The position numbers and the translations under genes are program-made. Source: UBA2040 sp963977135 (lineage in GTDB: Bacteria > Bacteroidota > Bacteroidia > Flavobacteriales_D > Crocinitomicaceae). Taken from it: a stretch of 64,000 bases of DNA. The stretch spans positions 496,001 through 560,000 of the forward strand of contig CAXBNN010000001.1 in NCBI GenBank assembly GCA_963977135.1. The letters are read 5' to 3'. This document shows, piece after piece, positions 17,612-25,895 of the stretch (position 1 is its first letter; every line of letters starts with the position of its first letter). Under the pieces are notes generated by a model that was given only the letters and a program-made list of their open reading frames with translations, had not been told where the DNA came from and did no database searches.

Positions 17612-17633
17612 AATTCAAAATCAAATTTTGTGA

Positions 17634-17665
17634 AAGGTTAATTCTTAGGAGTTGGCCTTTTTTTT
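17634..17665 (+). terminator. terminator of the T9SS gene
   Basis: Arms AAGGTTAAT (17634-17642) and GTTGGCCTT (17651-17659) pair over 9 bp with three G-U pairs around an 8-nt loop, followed by a T tract to 17665. Confidence 0.75.
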
Positions 17666-17718
17666 GTACATTGTTAATTTCAAAGGGGGTAAGTTGATAA
17701 ATAATTACTTTTTTTTGG

Positions 17719-17748
17719 TTGACCCCCCTAAAAAATGAACTACATTTG
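17719..17748 (+). promoter_or_regulatory. promoter of glnN
   Basis: TTG at 17719-17721, a 19-base spacer, then TACATTTG at 17741-17748: a full match to the Bacteroidota TTG/TAnnTTTG promoter. The predicted start point near 17753 leaves about 20 bases before the ATG. The spacer contains a C6 run, and a G5 run lies near 17684-17688. Confidence 0.7.
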
Positions 17749-17773
17749 TCAAAATTCTTTAAAAAGTAAGAAA

Positions 17774-19960
17774 ATGGCAACAAAAAGAATGCAAGCTTAT
17801 CAAGATGTGATGGGTAGAGTTCCTCGAAAAATGGAATTTGACGGTAAAATCTCTGAAGTTTTTGGAGAAAATGTTTTTCACACAGAAATCATGAGAGAGT
17901 ATCTTCCTAGTGAAGCATACAAGTCCATGATAGAGTCGATTCAAAATGGAACACGTTTGGATCGTAAAATTGCAGACCAAGTTGCTTCAGCAATGAAAGA
18001 TTGGGCTGTAACAAAAGGAGCAACACACTATACGCATTGGTTTCAACCGCTAACGGGAACTACTGCTGAAAAACACGATGCATTCTTTAAGCCAGTTGGA
18101 CCAGGCCGTGCTATTGAGCGATTTGATGGAGATTTATTGGTTCAACAAGAACCGGATGCGTCATCATTTCCAAATGGAGGAATACGTAATACATTCGAAG
18201 CACGTGGATACACAGCTTGGGATCCATCTTCACCAGCATTCGTAATTAGCAAAACACTTTGTATTCCAACGATTTTCATTTCTTATACAGGTGAAGCATT
18301 GGATTATAAAATGCCTCTTTTGAAAGCATTACACGTTGTTGACAAAGCGGCAACAGAGGTTTGTCAATACTTTGATAAAAACGTTCAAAAAGTACACGCA
18401 ACTTTAGGTTGGGAGCAAGAATATTTCTTAATAGATTCGGCTTTATACAATGCACGACCAGATATCATGATGACTGGCAGAGCTTTATTTGGTCACGCTC
18501 CAGCCAAAGGGCAACAATTGGATGATCATTATTTCGGTTCTATTCCTGAGAGAGCAACCAATTTTATGCGTGAGTTTGAATATGAAGCTATCCGTTTGGG
18601 AATTCCAGTTACAACTCGCCACAATGAAGTTGCACCAAATCAATTCGAATGTGCTCCGATTTTTGAAGAGTGTAATTTAGCCAATGACCACAACCTTTTG
18701 TTGATGGATATTATGGAAAAAGTTGCTAGAAAGCATGATTTCAGAGTTTTACTTCATGAAAAACCATTCGCAGGTGTCAATGGATCAGGAAAACACAACA
18801 ATTGGGCATTAGCCACTGATACTGGTGTTAACCTTTTGGCTCCTGGAAAAAATCCAAAATCGAATTTACAGTTCTTGACTTTCTTTGTCAATACAATAAA
18901 AGCTTTGCATGACAATGCAGATTTGCTTAGAGCATGTATCGCTGGAGCAGGAAACGACCACAGACTTGGAGCGAATGAAGCGCCTCCGGCAATTATTTCA
19001 GCGTTCATTGGAACTCAATTGACCCAAGCATTGGACAATTTGGAGAAAAACGTGAAAGCTGGAAAAATGACGCCAGAGGAAAAGACAGAATTGAAACTGA
19101 ATATTGGCAAGATTCCACAAATCATTTTAGATAATACCGATAGAAATAGAACATCTCCTTTTGCCTTTACGGGTAACAAGTTTGAGTTCCGTGCTGTAGG
19201 TTCATCAGCAAACTGTGCATCTGCTATGATTGTTTTGAATACGATCATGGCAAATCAATTGACTTTGTTCAAGAAAGCAGTTGACGGTCGAATCAACAAA
19301 GGAGAAGGGAAAGATGAAGCAATTTTGAAAGAGCTTCAAGTGATGATTACAGATTCTAAAAAAATTCGCTTTGAAGGAAACGGATATGGCGAGGAATGGG
19401 TGAAAGAAGCAAAAAAACGTGGACTTTCTAATCTAAAAGACACACCAAGTGCTTTGAAAGTATGGGGAGACAAAAGAGTCGCTAAGTTATTTGATGACAT
19501 GGGTGTCTTAACCCCAAGAGAACTGCACGCGCGTCAAGAAATTGAATATGAGGCATACGTATATAAAATCCAGATAGAAGCTCGTTTAATGGGTGATTTG
19601 GCATTGAATCATATTTTGCCGGCCGTTGTAGAATATCAAAATAAACTTTTAGCGAATGTTCAAGGAATGTTCGATGTTCTTGGCGAAAAACAAGCGAAAG
19701 TAGCTTGTGACGCACAATTGGATCTTTTGATGCGTACTTCTGTTCATATGAATAAAATGAAAGATGCCTGTGATCTAATGTTGGTAGACCGTAAAGATGC
19801 TAACAAGATCGAGGATATGGAGAAAAAAGCTCGAGTTTATTGTGATAAAGTCAAAGTTCATTTTGATGAAATTCGTTACCACGCGGATAAATTGGAAATA
19901 TTGATTGACGATGAGGTTTGGCCATTGCCAAAATTCAGAGAAATGCTTTGGACTAGATAA
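17774..19960 (+). CDS. glnN: glutamine synthetase type III
   Basis: A 728-residue type III glutamine synthetase, the usual length for this class and much longer than GSI. It joins ammonia to glutamate using ATP in the cytoplasm. Typical strings include the PNGGIRNTFEARGYTAWDP region, the catalytic GWEQEYFLID, the VTTRHNEVAPNQFECAPIFE metal/glutamate segment, KPFAGVNGSGKHNNW and the nucleotide-side NDHRLGANEAPPAI. The frame is open to an ATG at 17735, but that codon precedes the -7 element at 17741; ATG 17774 gives the family N-terminus. It is monocistronic, with its own promoter and terminator and no GlnK or sensor gene nearby. Confidence 0.97.
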   Translation: MATKRMQAYQDVMGRVPRKMEFDGKISEVFGENVFHTEIMREYLPSEAYKSMIESIQNGTRLDRKIADQVASAMKDWAVTKGATHYTHWFQPLTGTTAEKHDAFFKPVGPGRAIERFDGDLLVQQEPDASSFPNGGIRNTFEARGYTAWDPSSPAFVISKTLCIPTIFISYTGEALDYKMPLLKALHVVDKAATEVCQYFDKNVQKVHATLGWEQEYFLIDSALYNARPDIMMTGRALFGHAPAKGQQLDDHYFGSIPERATNFMREFEYEAIRLGIPVTTRHNEVAPNQFECAPIFEECNLANDHNLLLMDIMEKVARKHDFRVLLHEKPFAGVNGSGKHNNWALATDTGVNLLAPGKNPKSNLQFLTFFVNTIKALHDNADLLRACIAGAGNDHRLGANEAPPAIISAFIGTQLTQALDNLEKNVKAGKMTPEEKTELKLNIGKIPQIILDNTDRNRTSPFAFTGNKFEFRAVGSSANCASAMIVLNTIMANQLTLFKKAVDGRINKGEGKDEAILKELQVMITDSKKIRFEGNGYGEEWVKEAKKRGLSNLKDTPSALKVWGDKRVAKLFDDMGVLTPRELHARQEIEYEAYVYKIQIEARLMGDLALNHILPAVVEYQNKLLANVQGMFDVLGEKQAKVACDAQLDLLMRTSVHMNKMKDACDLMLVDRKDANKIEDMEKKARVYCDKVKVHFDEIRYHADKLEILIDDEVWPLPKFREMLWTR

Positions 19961-19981
19961 ATTGGAATTATGTTTTATATA

Positions 19982-20011
19982 AGAGTCGGCATTTGGTCGG
20001 CTCTTTTTTTT
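19982..20011 (+). terminator. terminator of glnN
   Basis: Arms AGAGTCGGC (19982-19990) and GTCGGCTCT (19996-20004) form a 9-bp stem with two G-U pairs and the loop ATTTG, followed by eight Ts. It is a classic intrinsic terminator 21 bases after the stop. Confidence 0.92.
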
Positions 20012-20037
20012 GATTAAAATTCGATAATTCGTATTTC

Positions 20038-20067
20038 AAATTTGGGAATTTGCAGATTCCCAAATTT
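20038..20067. repeat. perfect 12-bp inverted repeat
   Basis: AAATTTGGGAAT (20038-20049) and ATTCCCAAATTT (20056-20067) are exact reverse complements around the loop TTGCAG. It lies after the glnN terminator and ~130 bases before the response regulator. No T tract follows on the plus strand, so it is not an obvious terminator; an operator or RNA structure is possible. Confidence 0.7.
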
Positions 20068-20160
20068 ACGAACGAGGTCTGTTAATCAGAATTTTAGAAT
20101 TGTTTTTGAAAAAATTCAACTCTTTATCTCAAAATTCCCCTATAACTAATTCAAAATTTC

Positions 20161-20168
20161 TATTTTTG
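20161..20168 (+). promoter_or_regulatory. -7 element before the response regulator
   Basis: TATTTTTG matches TAnnTTTG, 28 bases before the ATG at 20197. No TTG box is seen at the usual distance. Confidence 0.4.
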
Positions 20169-20196
20169 TCTTATCTAAATCAATTCTAAATAAGGA

Positions 20197-20886
20197 ATGC
20201 TAGGTTCAGCTTTAAAAATCGTAATTGCGGACAATAATGACATCGTTTTGGTGGGCTTGCAAAGCATTCTGCATGCTGAGAAAGGAATAGAGGTGGTAGG
20301 TGAGGCGAGAAGCAATAGTCAATTGATGGCCTTATTAAAACAATTTGAAACGGACGTGGTATTGATTGATTATACTGCTGACGGTTTTGATATTGATATT
20401 ATTCCAAAAATTAAAAGCAAATACGAAAAAATTGAAATTTTAGCCATAACACCTGAGCAATCGGCACAAACATTAGTGCATGCATTGCGAAGTGGTGTAA
20501 AGTCTTATATAAAAAAGGATTGTGATGTTACCGAAATCGTTGATGCGGTTCGCGAAACAGGTAAAGGAACGAAGTTTTTTTGTGGACAAATACTAGAAAC
20601 AATTCAAAAGGCCTCAATTGACGTTAATGACATAGATTTGGATTCGTTCACATGCGCACCAGTTCTTTTAACGGAACGTGAAAATGAAATAATTGTTTGG
20701 ATTTCGGAAGGGTATACCAACGCGCAAATTGCTGAAAAACTGTTCATTAGCAATCACACGGTGAATACACACAGGAAAAACATCATGACAAAACTAGGTG
20801 TAAAGAACACTGCGGGAATTGTTATGTATGCTGTTAAAACTGATTTGGTGAAACCAAACAAGTTTTTGTTTAGTTCGGAGGTGTAG
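20197..20886 (+). CDS. NarL/FixJ-type response regulator, orphan
   Basis: A 229-residue two-domain regulator. The N-terminal receiver domain has Asp58 in VVLIDYT as probable phospho-acceptor, Thr85 and Lys106. However, the usual acidic pair near residue 12 reads Asp12-Asn13, and the MPxxdG segment after the acceptor is replaced by TADGFDI, so phosphorylation may be weak or absent. The C-terminal LuxR-type helix-turn-helix spans about residues 158-214 (LTERENEIIVWISEGYTNAQ, then TVNTHRKNIMTKLGV). It binds DNA as a dimer. No histidine kinase is nearby. It lies between glnN and pdhA; its targets are unknown. Confidence 0.88.
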   Translation: MLGSALKIVIADNNDIVLVGLQSILHAEKGIEVVGEARSNSQLMALLKQFETDVVLIDYTADGFDIDIIPKIKSKYEKIEILAITPEQSAQTLVHALRSGVKSYIKKDCDVTEIVDAVRETGKGTKFFCGQILETIQKASIDVNDIDLDSFTCAPVLLTERENEIIVWISEGYTNAQIAEKLFISNHTVNTHRKNIMTKLGVKNTAGIVMYAVKTDLVKPNKFLFSSEV

Positions 20887-20948
20887 GGTTGCAGAATTTA
20901 TTTCTAACATTCCTTAAAATCTTAAATAAAAAAATACAATCTTCTTAC

Positions 20949-20956
20949 TATATTTG
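20949..20956 (+). promoter_or_regulatory. -7 element of the pdhA-pdhC operon
   Basis: TATATTTG matches TAnnTTTG, 27 bases before the pdhA ATG. The upstream half is A-rich with no clear TTG box. Confidence 0.5.
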
Positions 20957-20983
20957 TCCTTCGTATTAAACTAATATAAATTC

Positions 20984-22036
20984 ATGGCGACGAAAGCACC
21001 AAAAAAACCAAGTACAGCAACTGTAAAATCAAAAGCAGCGAAAGGGACGAAGTTTTCCAAAGAAACCTATTTGAAATGGTACAAAGACATGTTACTCATT
21101 CGCAAGTTTGAGGAGAAAACAGGTCAATTGTATATTCAACAAAAATTTGGTGGTTTCTGTCACTTATACATTGGTCAAGAAGCTATAGTTGCTGGCACAG
21201 CTAGTGCTTGTCAAAAAGGCGATAAACACATGACAGCTTATCGTGATCATGCTCATCCCATTGCATTAGGAACTGATCCTCGCGTTTTAATGGCTGAATT
21301 GTACGGACGTACAACAGGTTGTTCAAAAGGAAAAGGTGGTTCGATGCACTTTTTTGATAAAGAAGTTGGTTTTATGGGCGGACACGGTATCGTTGGAGCG
21401 CAAATTGCTATGGGTGCAGGTGTTGCATTTGGCGAGAAATACGCTGGAACCGACAATTTAGCCGTGGTTTCAATGGGTGACGGAGCAGTTCGTCAAGGAG
21501 CATTGCACGAAACGTTTAATATGGCCATGTTGTGGAAATTACCAGTGATTTTTATCATTGAGAATAACAACTACGCGATGGGAACGTCTGTAGAGCGAAC
21601 GACTAATGTTCAAGATTTGTCTAAAATTGGTCTTTCTTACGAAATGCCATCAAAAATAGTAAACGGAATGCGTCCCGAATCAGTTCATGAAGCAATTGCT
21701 GAAGCAGCTGTTAGAGCTCGAAAAGGTGATGGTCCAACTTTATTAGATATCCGAACGTACCGATACAAAGGTCACTCAATGTCAGATCCTCAGAAATACC
21801 GTACGAAAGAGGAAGTATCTGAGTGGATGGAACAAGATCCAATTGAACATTGTTTGAAAGTTATCAAAGAAAACAAATGGATGTCTGCAAAAGAAATTGA
21901 AGCGGTTTCAGAATGGGTGAAAAAGGAAGTAGAAGAGTCAGTTGAATTTGCTGAGAACTCTCCATACCCAGAAGGAAAAGATTTGTATGATGATATTTAC
22001 AAAGAGCCTGATTACCCTTACATTATTGAATATTAA
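20984..22036 (+). CDS. pdhA: pyruvate dehydrogenase E1 component, alpha subunit
   Basis: A 350-residue E1 alpha subunit. With E1 beta and thiamine diphosphate it decarboxylates pyruvate and loads acetyl groups onto E2 lipoyl arms. The thiamine-diphosphate motif runs from GDGAVRQGALHE to the family string ENNNYAMGTSVERTT; the phosphorylation-loop-like RYKGHSMSDPQKYRT is present. The first ~22 residues are Lys/Ala/Thr-rich and probably a flexible tail. E2 follows 24 bases later; the beta subunit gene is not in this window, so the complex is encoded in split loci. No lipoamide dehydrogenase is seen here. Confidence 0.95.
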   Translation: MATKAPKKPSTATVKSKAAKGTKFSKETYLKWYKDMLLIRKFEEKTGQLYIQQKFGGFCHLYIGQEAIVAGTASACQKGDKHMTAYRDHAHPIALGTDPRVLMAELYGRTTGCSKGKGGSMHFFDKEVGFMGGHGIVGAQIAMGAGVAFGEKYAGTDNLAVVSMGDGAVRQGALHETFNMAMLWKLPVIFIIENNNYAMGTSVERTTNVQDLSKIGLSYEMPSKIVNGMRPESVHEAIAEAAVRARKGDGPTLLDIRTYRYKGHSMSDPQKYRTKEEVSEWMEQDPIEHCLKVIKENKWMSAKEIEAVSEWVKKEVEESVEFAENSPYPEGKDLYDDIYKEPDYPYIIEY

Positions 22037-22060
22037 TCGAATAGATATATAAAAGAAAAT

Positions 22061-23344
22061 ATGGCTGAGATTATTTATATGCCGAAATTGAGCGACACCA
22101 TGACAGAAGGTGTTGTTGCAGAATGGTTGAAAAAAGTTGGTGACACTGTTGCTAATGGAGAGCTTATAGCAGAAATAGAAACTGATAAGGCGACTATGGA
22201 ATTTGAATCGTTCTACGACGGTGTTTTATTGCATATTGGCGTTGAAAAGGGCAAAGGAGCTCCGGTAAATTCAATATTAGCTATTATAGGTGAAAAAGGG
22301 GAGGATGTGAAAGCTATTTTGGCAAACGCAACTCCAGGAGGTGATGCTCCAGCTGCAAAGCCTGAAGCTTCAAAAGAAGAAGCTCCAAAAACGGAAGCGC
22401 CTGCACCAAGTCCAGAGCCAGTTGCAGTAAAAACAGAGACTGTTGCTGCACCAACCCCAACTGTTTCTTCATCTAATGGTTCAAATGATTCTCGTTTAAT
22501 GGCAAGCCCATTAGCGAAGAAATTAGCCGAAGAAAAAGGTATAGATATTAATCAAGTTGCCGGTACTGGTGAAAATGGTCGTGTTGTTAAGCGCGATGTT
22601 GATCACTTTGTGCCATACACGCCAGCAAGTCGTCCAGCATTTTCTTCTGCTCCTGCTGGAACAGAGTCATATACGGAAGTGCCAAATACGCAAATGCGTA
22701 AAGCGATTGCTAAAACATTAACAGCATCAAAGTTTTCTGCTCCTCATTTCTATTTGAAGATGGAAGTAGACATGGATAACGCTATTCAAGCTCGTAATGC
22801 TATCAATTCGGAAGATGGGGTAAAAGTTTCATTTAATGATATGTTGATTAAAGCAGTAGCTGTTGCTTTGAGAAGGAATCCAAAAGTAAATGCAGATTGG
22901 ATGGGCGAATCTATTCGCTACAACAATCATATTCATATTGGTGTTGCGGTAGCTGTTGAAGACGGATTAGTTGTTCCAGTTGTTAAATTTGCCGATTCAA
23001 AAGGAATTGCACAACTGGGTGCTGAAATTAAGGATCTTGCTTCAAGAGCACGCGATAAAAAGATAAAGCCAGAAGAAATGCAAGGTGGAACTTTCGCAGT
23101 TTCAAATCTTGGAATGTTTGGAATTGAAGATTTCACTTCAATTATCAATCCTCCAAACGGATGTATTTTATCTGTTGGTCAAATAAAAGCTACTCCAGTT
23201 ATTAAAAACGGAGAAATTGTTCCAGGAAACGTGATGAAATTAAGCTTGTCTTGTGATCACCGTGTTGTTGATGGTGCAATAGGTTCTGAGTTCTTAAAAA
23301 CATTAAAGGAATTATTAGAGAATCCTGTAAGAATGTTGGTTTAA
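22061..23344 (+). CDS. pdhC: pyruvate dehydrogenase E2 (dihydrolipoyl acetyltransferase)
   Basis: A 427-residue E2. An N-terminal lipoyl domain carries the lipoylated Lys43 in ETDKATMEFES. A Pro/Ala/Glu-rich hinge (about 92-145) leads to the peripheral-subunit-binding domain (about 147-182, ASPLAKKLAEEKGID and GTGENGRVVKRDV). The catalytic acyltransferase domain ends with the DHRVVDGAIG motif, whose His and Asp are catalytic. It moves acetyl groups from lipoyl arms to coenzyme A and forms the complex core. It has a single lipoyl domain and is co-transcribed with pdhA. Confidence 0.96.
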   Translation: MAEIIYMPKLSDTMTEGVVAEWLKKVGDTVANGELIAEIETDKATMEFESFYDGVLLHIGVEKGKGAPVNSILAIIGEKGEDVKAILANATPGGDAPAAKPEASKEEAPKTEAPAPSPEPVAVKTETVAAPTPTVSSSNGSNDSRLMASPLAKKLAEEKGIDINQVAGTGENGRVVKRDVDHFVPYTPASRPAFSSAPAGTESYTEVPNTQMRKAIAKTLTASKFSAPHFYLKMEVDMDNAIQARNAINSEDGVKVSFNDMLIKAVAVALRRNPKVNADWMGESIRYNNHIHIGVAVAVEDGLVVPVVKFADSKGIAQLGAEIKDLASRARDKKIKPEEMQGGTFAVSNLGMFGIEDFTSIINPPNGCILSVGQIKATPVIKNGEIVPGNVMKLSLSCDHRVVDGAIGSEFLKTLKELLENPVRMLV

Positions 23345-23367
23345 TTAAAACCGTATAAAATTATGAA

Positions 23368-23395
23368 AGTCAGTCCTTTTGGGCTGGCTTTTTTT
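23368..23395 (+). terminator. terminator of pdhA-pdhC
   Basis: Arms AGTCAGTCC (23368-23376) and GGGCTGGCT (23381-23389) pair fully with two G-U pairs around TTTT, followed by seven Ts. The T tract reaches into the stop codon of the converging DUF1684 gene. Confidence 0.9.
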
Positions 23396-24005
23396 ATTCC
23401 TCCTCTTTATAAAATGGAGTTTTTTCGCCAGAATAGATAAAGGTTTTTAAGGTATTTTCTTCTGGTGGAATTGGACAGGAATAACGATGTGAATACGCGC
23501 AGTAAGGATTGTAAGCAAGGTTGAAGTCTACAATTACCTCTATTTGATTTTTATCCATTGTAAGATCTAGATAACGTCCGCCTCCATAAGTCATTTTGGA
23601 AGAAGTCATATCACGAAAAGGAACAAAAAAGTAGTTTTTATATTTTTTAATTCCTTTCAACTCTAAGTTCTGGTATACGGTCAATTGGAGCTCTTTCCCA
23701 TTCAAATTAAATTTCAAGTAGCCGTAACGACGATAAATAGGAGTTCTTTCAGTTGAGGTAGGCATTTCGAATTTTTTTCCAATTGACTTTTCAAATTTTG
23801 CCTCAACGATGTAGCTTGAATCAATGTAGAAATAATGAAGTCCTTCAAAATGATTTAGGTCTTCCTCAGTGAGAATGCCTTTTACAGGGTTTAAAAGTTC
23901 AATTTCTTTAGACTTCCTTTCGGAAATGATAGAATCGAAGTAACTGGTTTGAGAATAGGAGTAAAGTGTTGAAAGTGTAAATACTAATACCAAAAATAAT
24001 TTCAT
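23394..24005 (-). CDS. exported DUF1684 protein
   Basis: A 203-residue protein with a signal peptide (ends near LYSYSQ). The body matches DUF1684, with the family hallmarks YGGGRYLDL and DFNLAYNPYCAYSHRYSCPI, a segment rich in Asn, Tyr and Cys that could bind a ligand. Function is not known. It overlaps yggS by 4 bases and is the last gene of the serC operon, although its periplasmic location makes a direct link to serine synthesis unlikely. Confidence 0.85.
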   Translation of the reverse strand: MKLFLVLVFTLSTLYSYSQTSYFDSIISERKSKEIELLNPVKGILTEEDLNHFEGLHYFYIDSSYIVEAKFEKSIGKKFEMPTSTERTPIYRRYGYLKFNLNGKELQLTVYQNLELKGIKKYKNYFFVPFRDMTSSKMTYGGGRYLDLTMDKNQIEVIVDFNLAYNPYCAYSHRYSCPIPPEENTLKTFIYSGEKTPFYKEEE

Positions 24006-24661
24006 CGTGAACCGAAAATTGCGCTTCCCACGCGGACCATAGTGCTTCCTTCTTCGATTGCGATTTTGAAATCGCCACTCATTCCCATGGAAATCTCTTT
24101 AAATTTGTCATTATACTTGAAGAAGTGACTCTTAAGTACGTTGAAATACCCTTCAAGGTTTCGAAATTCCTCACGGACTTGGTCTTCATTATCCGTGTTT
24201 GATGCCATTCCCATAACTCCGTCAATGGAAATGTTTTGCATTTCCACAAATGTTCTACTTTCTAAAAGTTCCTTTGCTTCTTCAAAATTTAATCCAAATT
24301 TGCTTTCTTCTGTAGCAATATGGAACTGCAGAAGACATGAAATAACCCTTTCGTTTTTAGCGGCTTGCTTGTTTATTTCTTGAAGAAGTTTTAAGCTATC
24401 TACGGCGTGGATTAAACGAACAAAAGGCGCAATATATTTTACCTTATTACTTTGTAAATGGCCAATAAGGTGCCAGTTTATATCTTTTGGAAGTTCGTCA
24501 TATTTGTCAACTAATTCTTGAACTTTGTTTTCACCAAAATGTCTTTGTCCTAAATCGTATAGCTTTTTTATTTCACTCGATGGCTTCGTTTTAGAAACAG
24601 CAACAAGACAAACGTCAGAAGGAATTTTGGAAGCGATATTTTCAAAAGTTTCTTTACTCAT
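24002..24661 (-). CDS. yggS: YggS/PLPBP pyridoxal-phosphate-binding protein
   Basis: A 219-residue alanine-racemase-like TIM-barrel protein of the YggS/PROSC family. The PLP lysine is Lys24 in LVAVSKTKPSSE; other hallmarks are FGENKVQEL, WHLIGHLQSNK and SMGMSGDFKIAIEEGSTMVR. The family keeps free PLP and amino/keto-acid pools in balance and has no proven catalytic reaction. It overlaps the DUF1015 gene by 8 bases and the DUF1684 gene by 4, so translation is probably coupled. A PLP-handling protein next to serC, a PLP enzyme, makes sense. Confidence 0.95.
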   Translation of the reverse strand: MSKETFENIASKIPSDVCLVAVSKTKPSSEIKKLYDLGQRHFGENKVQELVDKYDELPKDINWHLIGHLQSNKVKYIAPFVRLIHAVDSLKLLQEINKQAAKNERVISCLLQFHIATEESKFGLNFEEAKELLESRTFVEMQNISIDGVMGMASNTDNEDQVREEFRNLEGYFNVLKSHFFKYNDKFKEISMGMSGDFKIAIEEGSTMVRVGSAIFGSR

Positions 24662-25892
24662 TGATAGGGTAAATTGTTAATCCACTGCGCATTTTGGGTT
24701 CAATCCATGTGGATTTTGGTGGCATAATCATCTTGTTGTCAGCTACTTTTTTAATTTGATCCATACGGACAGGGTAGAGTAAAAAAGCTATGTCAAAATG
24801 ACCTTTTTTCATTTTGCGTAATAATTTGTTCTCAGGCTCTATTCCTGATATAAAGCCGATATTTCGGTCAGTTTTTAAATCATCGATACCTAAGATTGGT
24901 GTCAAGACGTAATTCGTTAAAATCTCAGCATCTAAACTTCGCACGGGATGGTTTGATTCGATAATTTCAGGTTTACACTGAAGACTATACCATTTATCTT
25001 CCATCAGCATGGTGATTTCATGCTCTTGTAGGGGTTTTCTCCCTTTGGTGAGTGGAAGTACTAGAAAGTTTTCACCAAGCTTGTGTAAGAAGCTGTTTAA
25101 GTCAAGTTTTGTTTTGTTTTTGATTAAACGGTTATATTCATAGATTTTCAGTTTTTTCTCATCAATTAAGAAACTTAGAAAATAACCGTCATTATCGTAT
25201 TGAATTTTGTTGTTTTTTCTTGAATTCTTTAAAAGAGCGGATGAAGCGCTGCGGTGATGTCCATCTGCGATATAACATGAATCCATTTTTTCAAATACGC
25301 TTATTGTATTTTGGCATTGAGCTTCATTCATGAGCCATAACTCATGCTTTACTTCATCAGTTGTAGTGAATTCATATTCAGGTCTTTCAGAGCAAACTTC
25401 ATTTAGTATTTCGTCCAATTCTGAATCGCTTTCATGACACAATAAAACTGGTTCAGCGTTGTATCCAACAATGTCCAAATAGGCCGTAAATAACTCTTCT
25501 TTGGATGTTAAAGTTGCTTCGTGTTTTTTGATTTTATCATCGTTATAATCCTCAATGCTTGAAGCTGAAATAACACCTGTATAGTTTTGGTTATGAGTTG
25601 ATTGTCTGTAAATATATAAAGTTGCTTTTTCTTCTCGTCGGAGAACATCTTTAGTTATGTATTCAGCATACTTGTTTTTTACTAATTGAATTCTATTCTC
25701 GAATTCTCTGCCATCCGAGTCACTCGATAGTAAATCGTAATTTGGATTTATAATTTGCAAAAAAGAGTATGGATTGCTTTTCAGTTTTGCCTTTAAAACA
25801 CTTTTTTTATAACAATAGTATGGTCTTGTAGCAACAAGATGAGCCTTGTCACGAACAGGTCGCAATGCACGAAAAGCTTTGATTTTAATCAT
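24654..25892 (-). CDS. DUF1015 protein in the serine operon
   Basis: A 412-residue cytoplasmic DUF1015 protein. It begins with the family string IKAFRALRPVRDKAHLVATR and ends with the conserved MPPKSTWIEPKMRSGL. At residues 209-214 it has ADGHHR followed by SASSAL, closely like the DGHHR motif of ParB/sulfiredoxin-fold enzymes such as the ADP-dependent serine kinase SerK (the similarity is my reading, not a search). Function is not established. It lies three bases after serA and overlaps yggS, in a set serC-serA-DUF1015, so a role in phosphoserine or serine metabolism is the natural guess. Confidence 0.85.
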   Translation of the reverse strand: MIKIKAFRALRPVRDKAHLVATRPYYCYKKSVLKAKLKSNPYSFLQIINPNYDLLSSDSDGREFENRIQLVKNKYAEYITKDVLRREEKATLYIYRQSTHNQNYTGVISASSIEDYNDDKIKKHEATLTSKEELFTAYLDIVGYNAEPVLLCHESDSELDEILNEVCSERPEYEFTTTDEVKHELWLMNEAQCQNTISVFEKMDSCYIADGHHRSASSALLKNSRKNNKIQYDNDGYFLSFLIDEKKLKIYEYNRLIKNKTKLDLNSFLHKLGENFLVLPLTKGRKPLQEHEITMLMEDKWYSLQCKPEIIESNHPVRSLDAEILTNYVLTPILGIDDLKTDRNIGFISGIEPENKLLRKMKKGHFDIAFLLYPVRMDQIKKVADNKMIMPPKSTWIEPKMRSGLTIYPINE

Positions 25893-25895
25893 TTA

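Noticed and set aside
20984..23344. 2-oxoglutarate or branched-chain 2-oxoacid dehydrogenase instead of pyruvate dehydrogenase
   Set aside because: The E1 alpha length and strings (GDGAVRQGALHE, ENNNYAMGT) and the E2 layout with a single lipoyl domain fit the pyruvate complex best, although the missing beta subunit leaves a small doubt.
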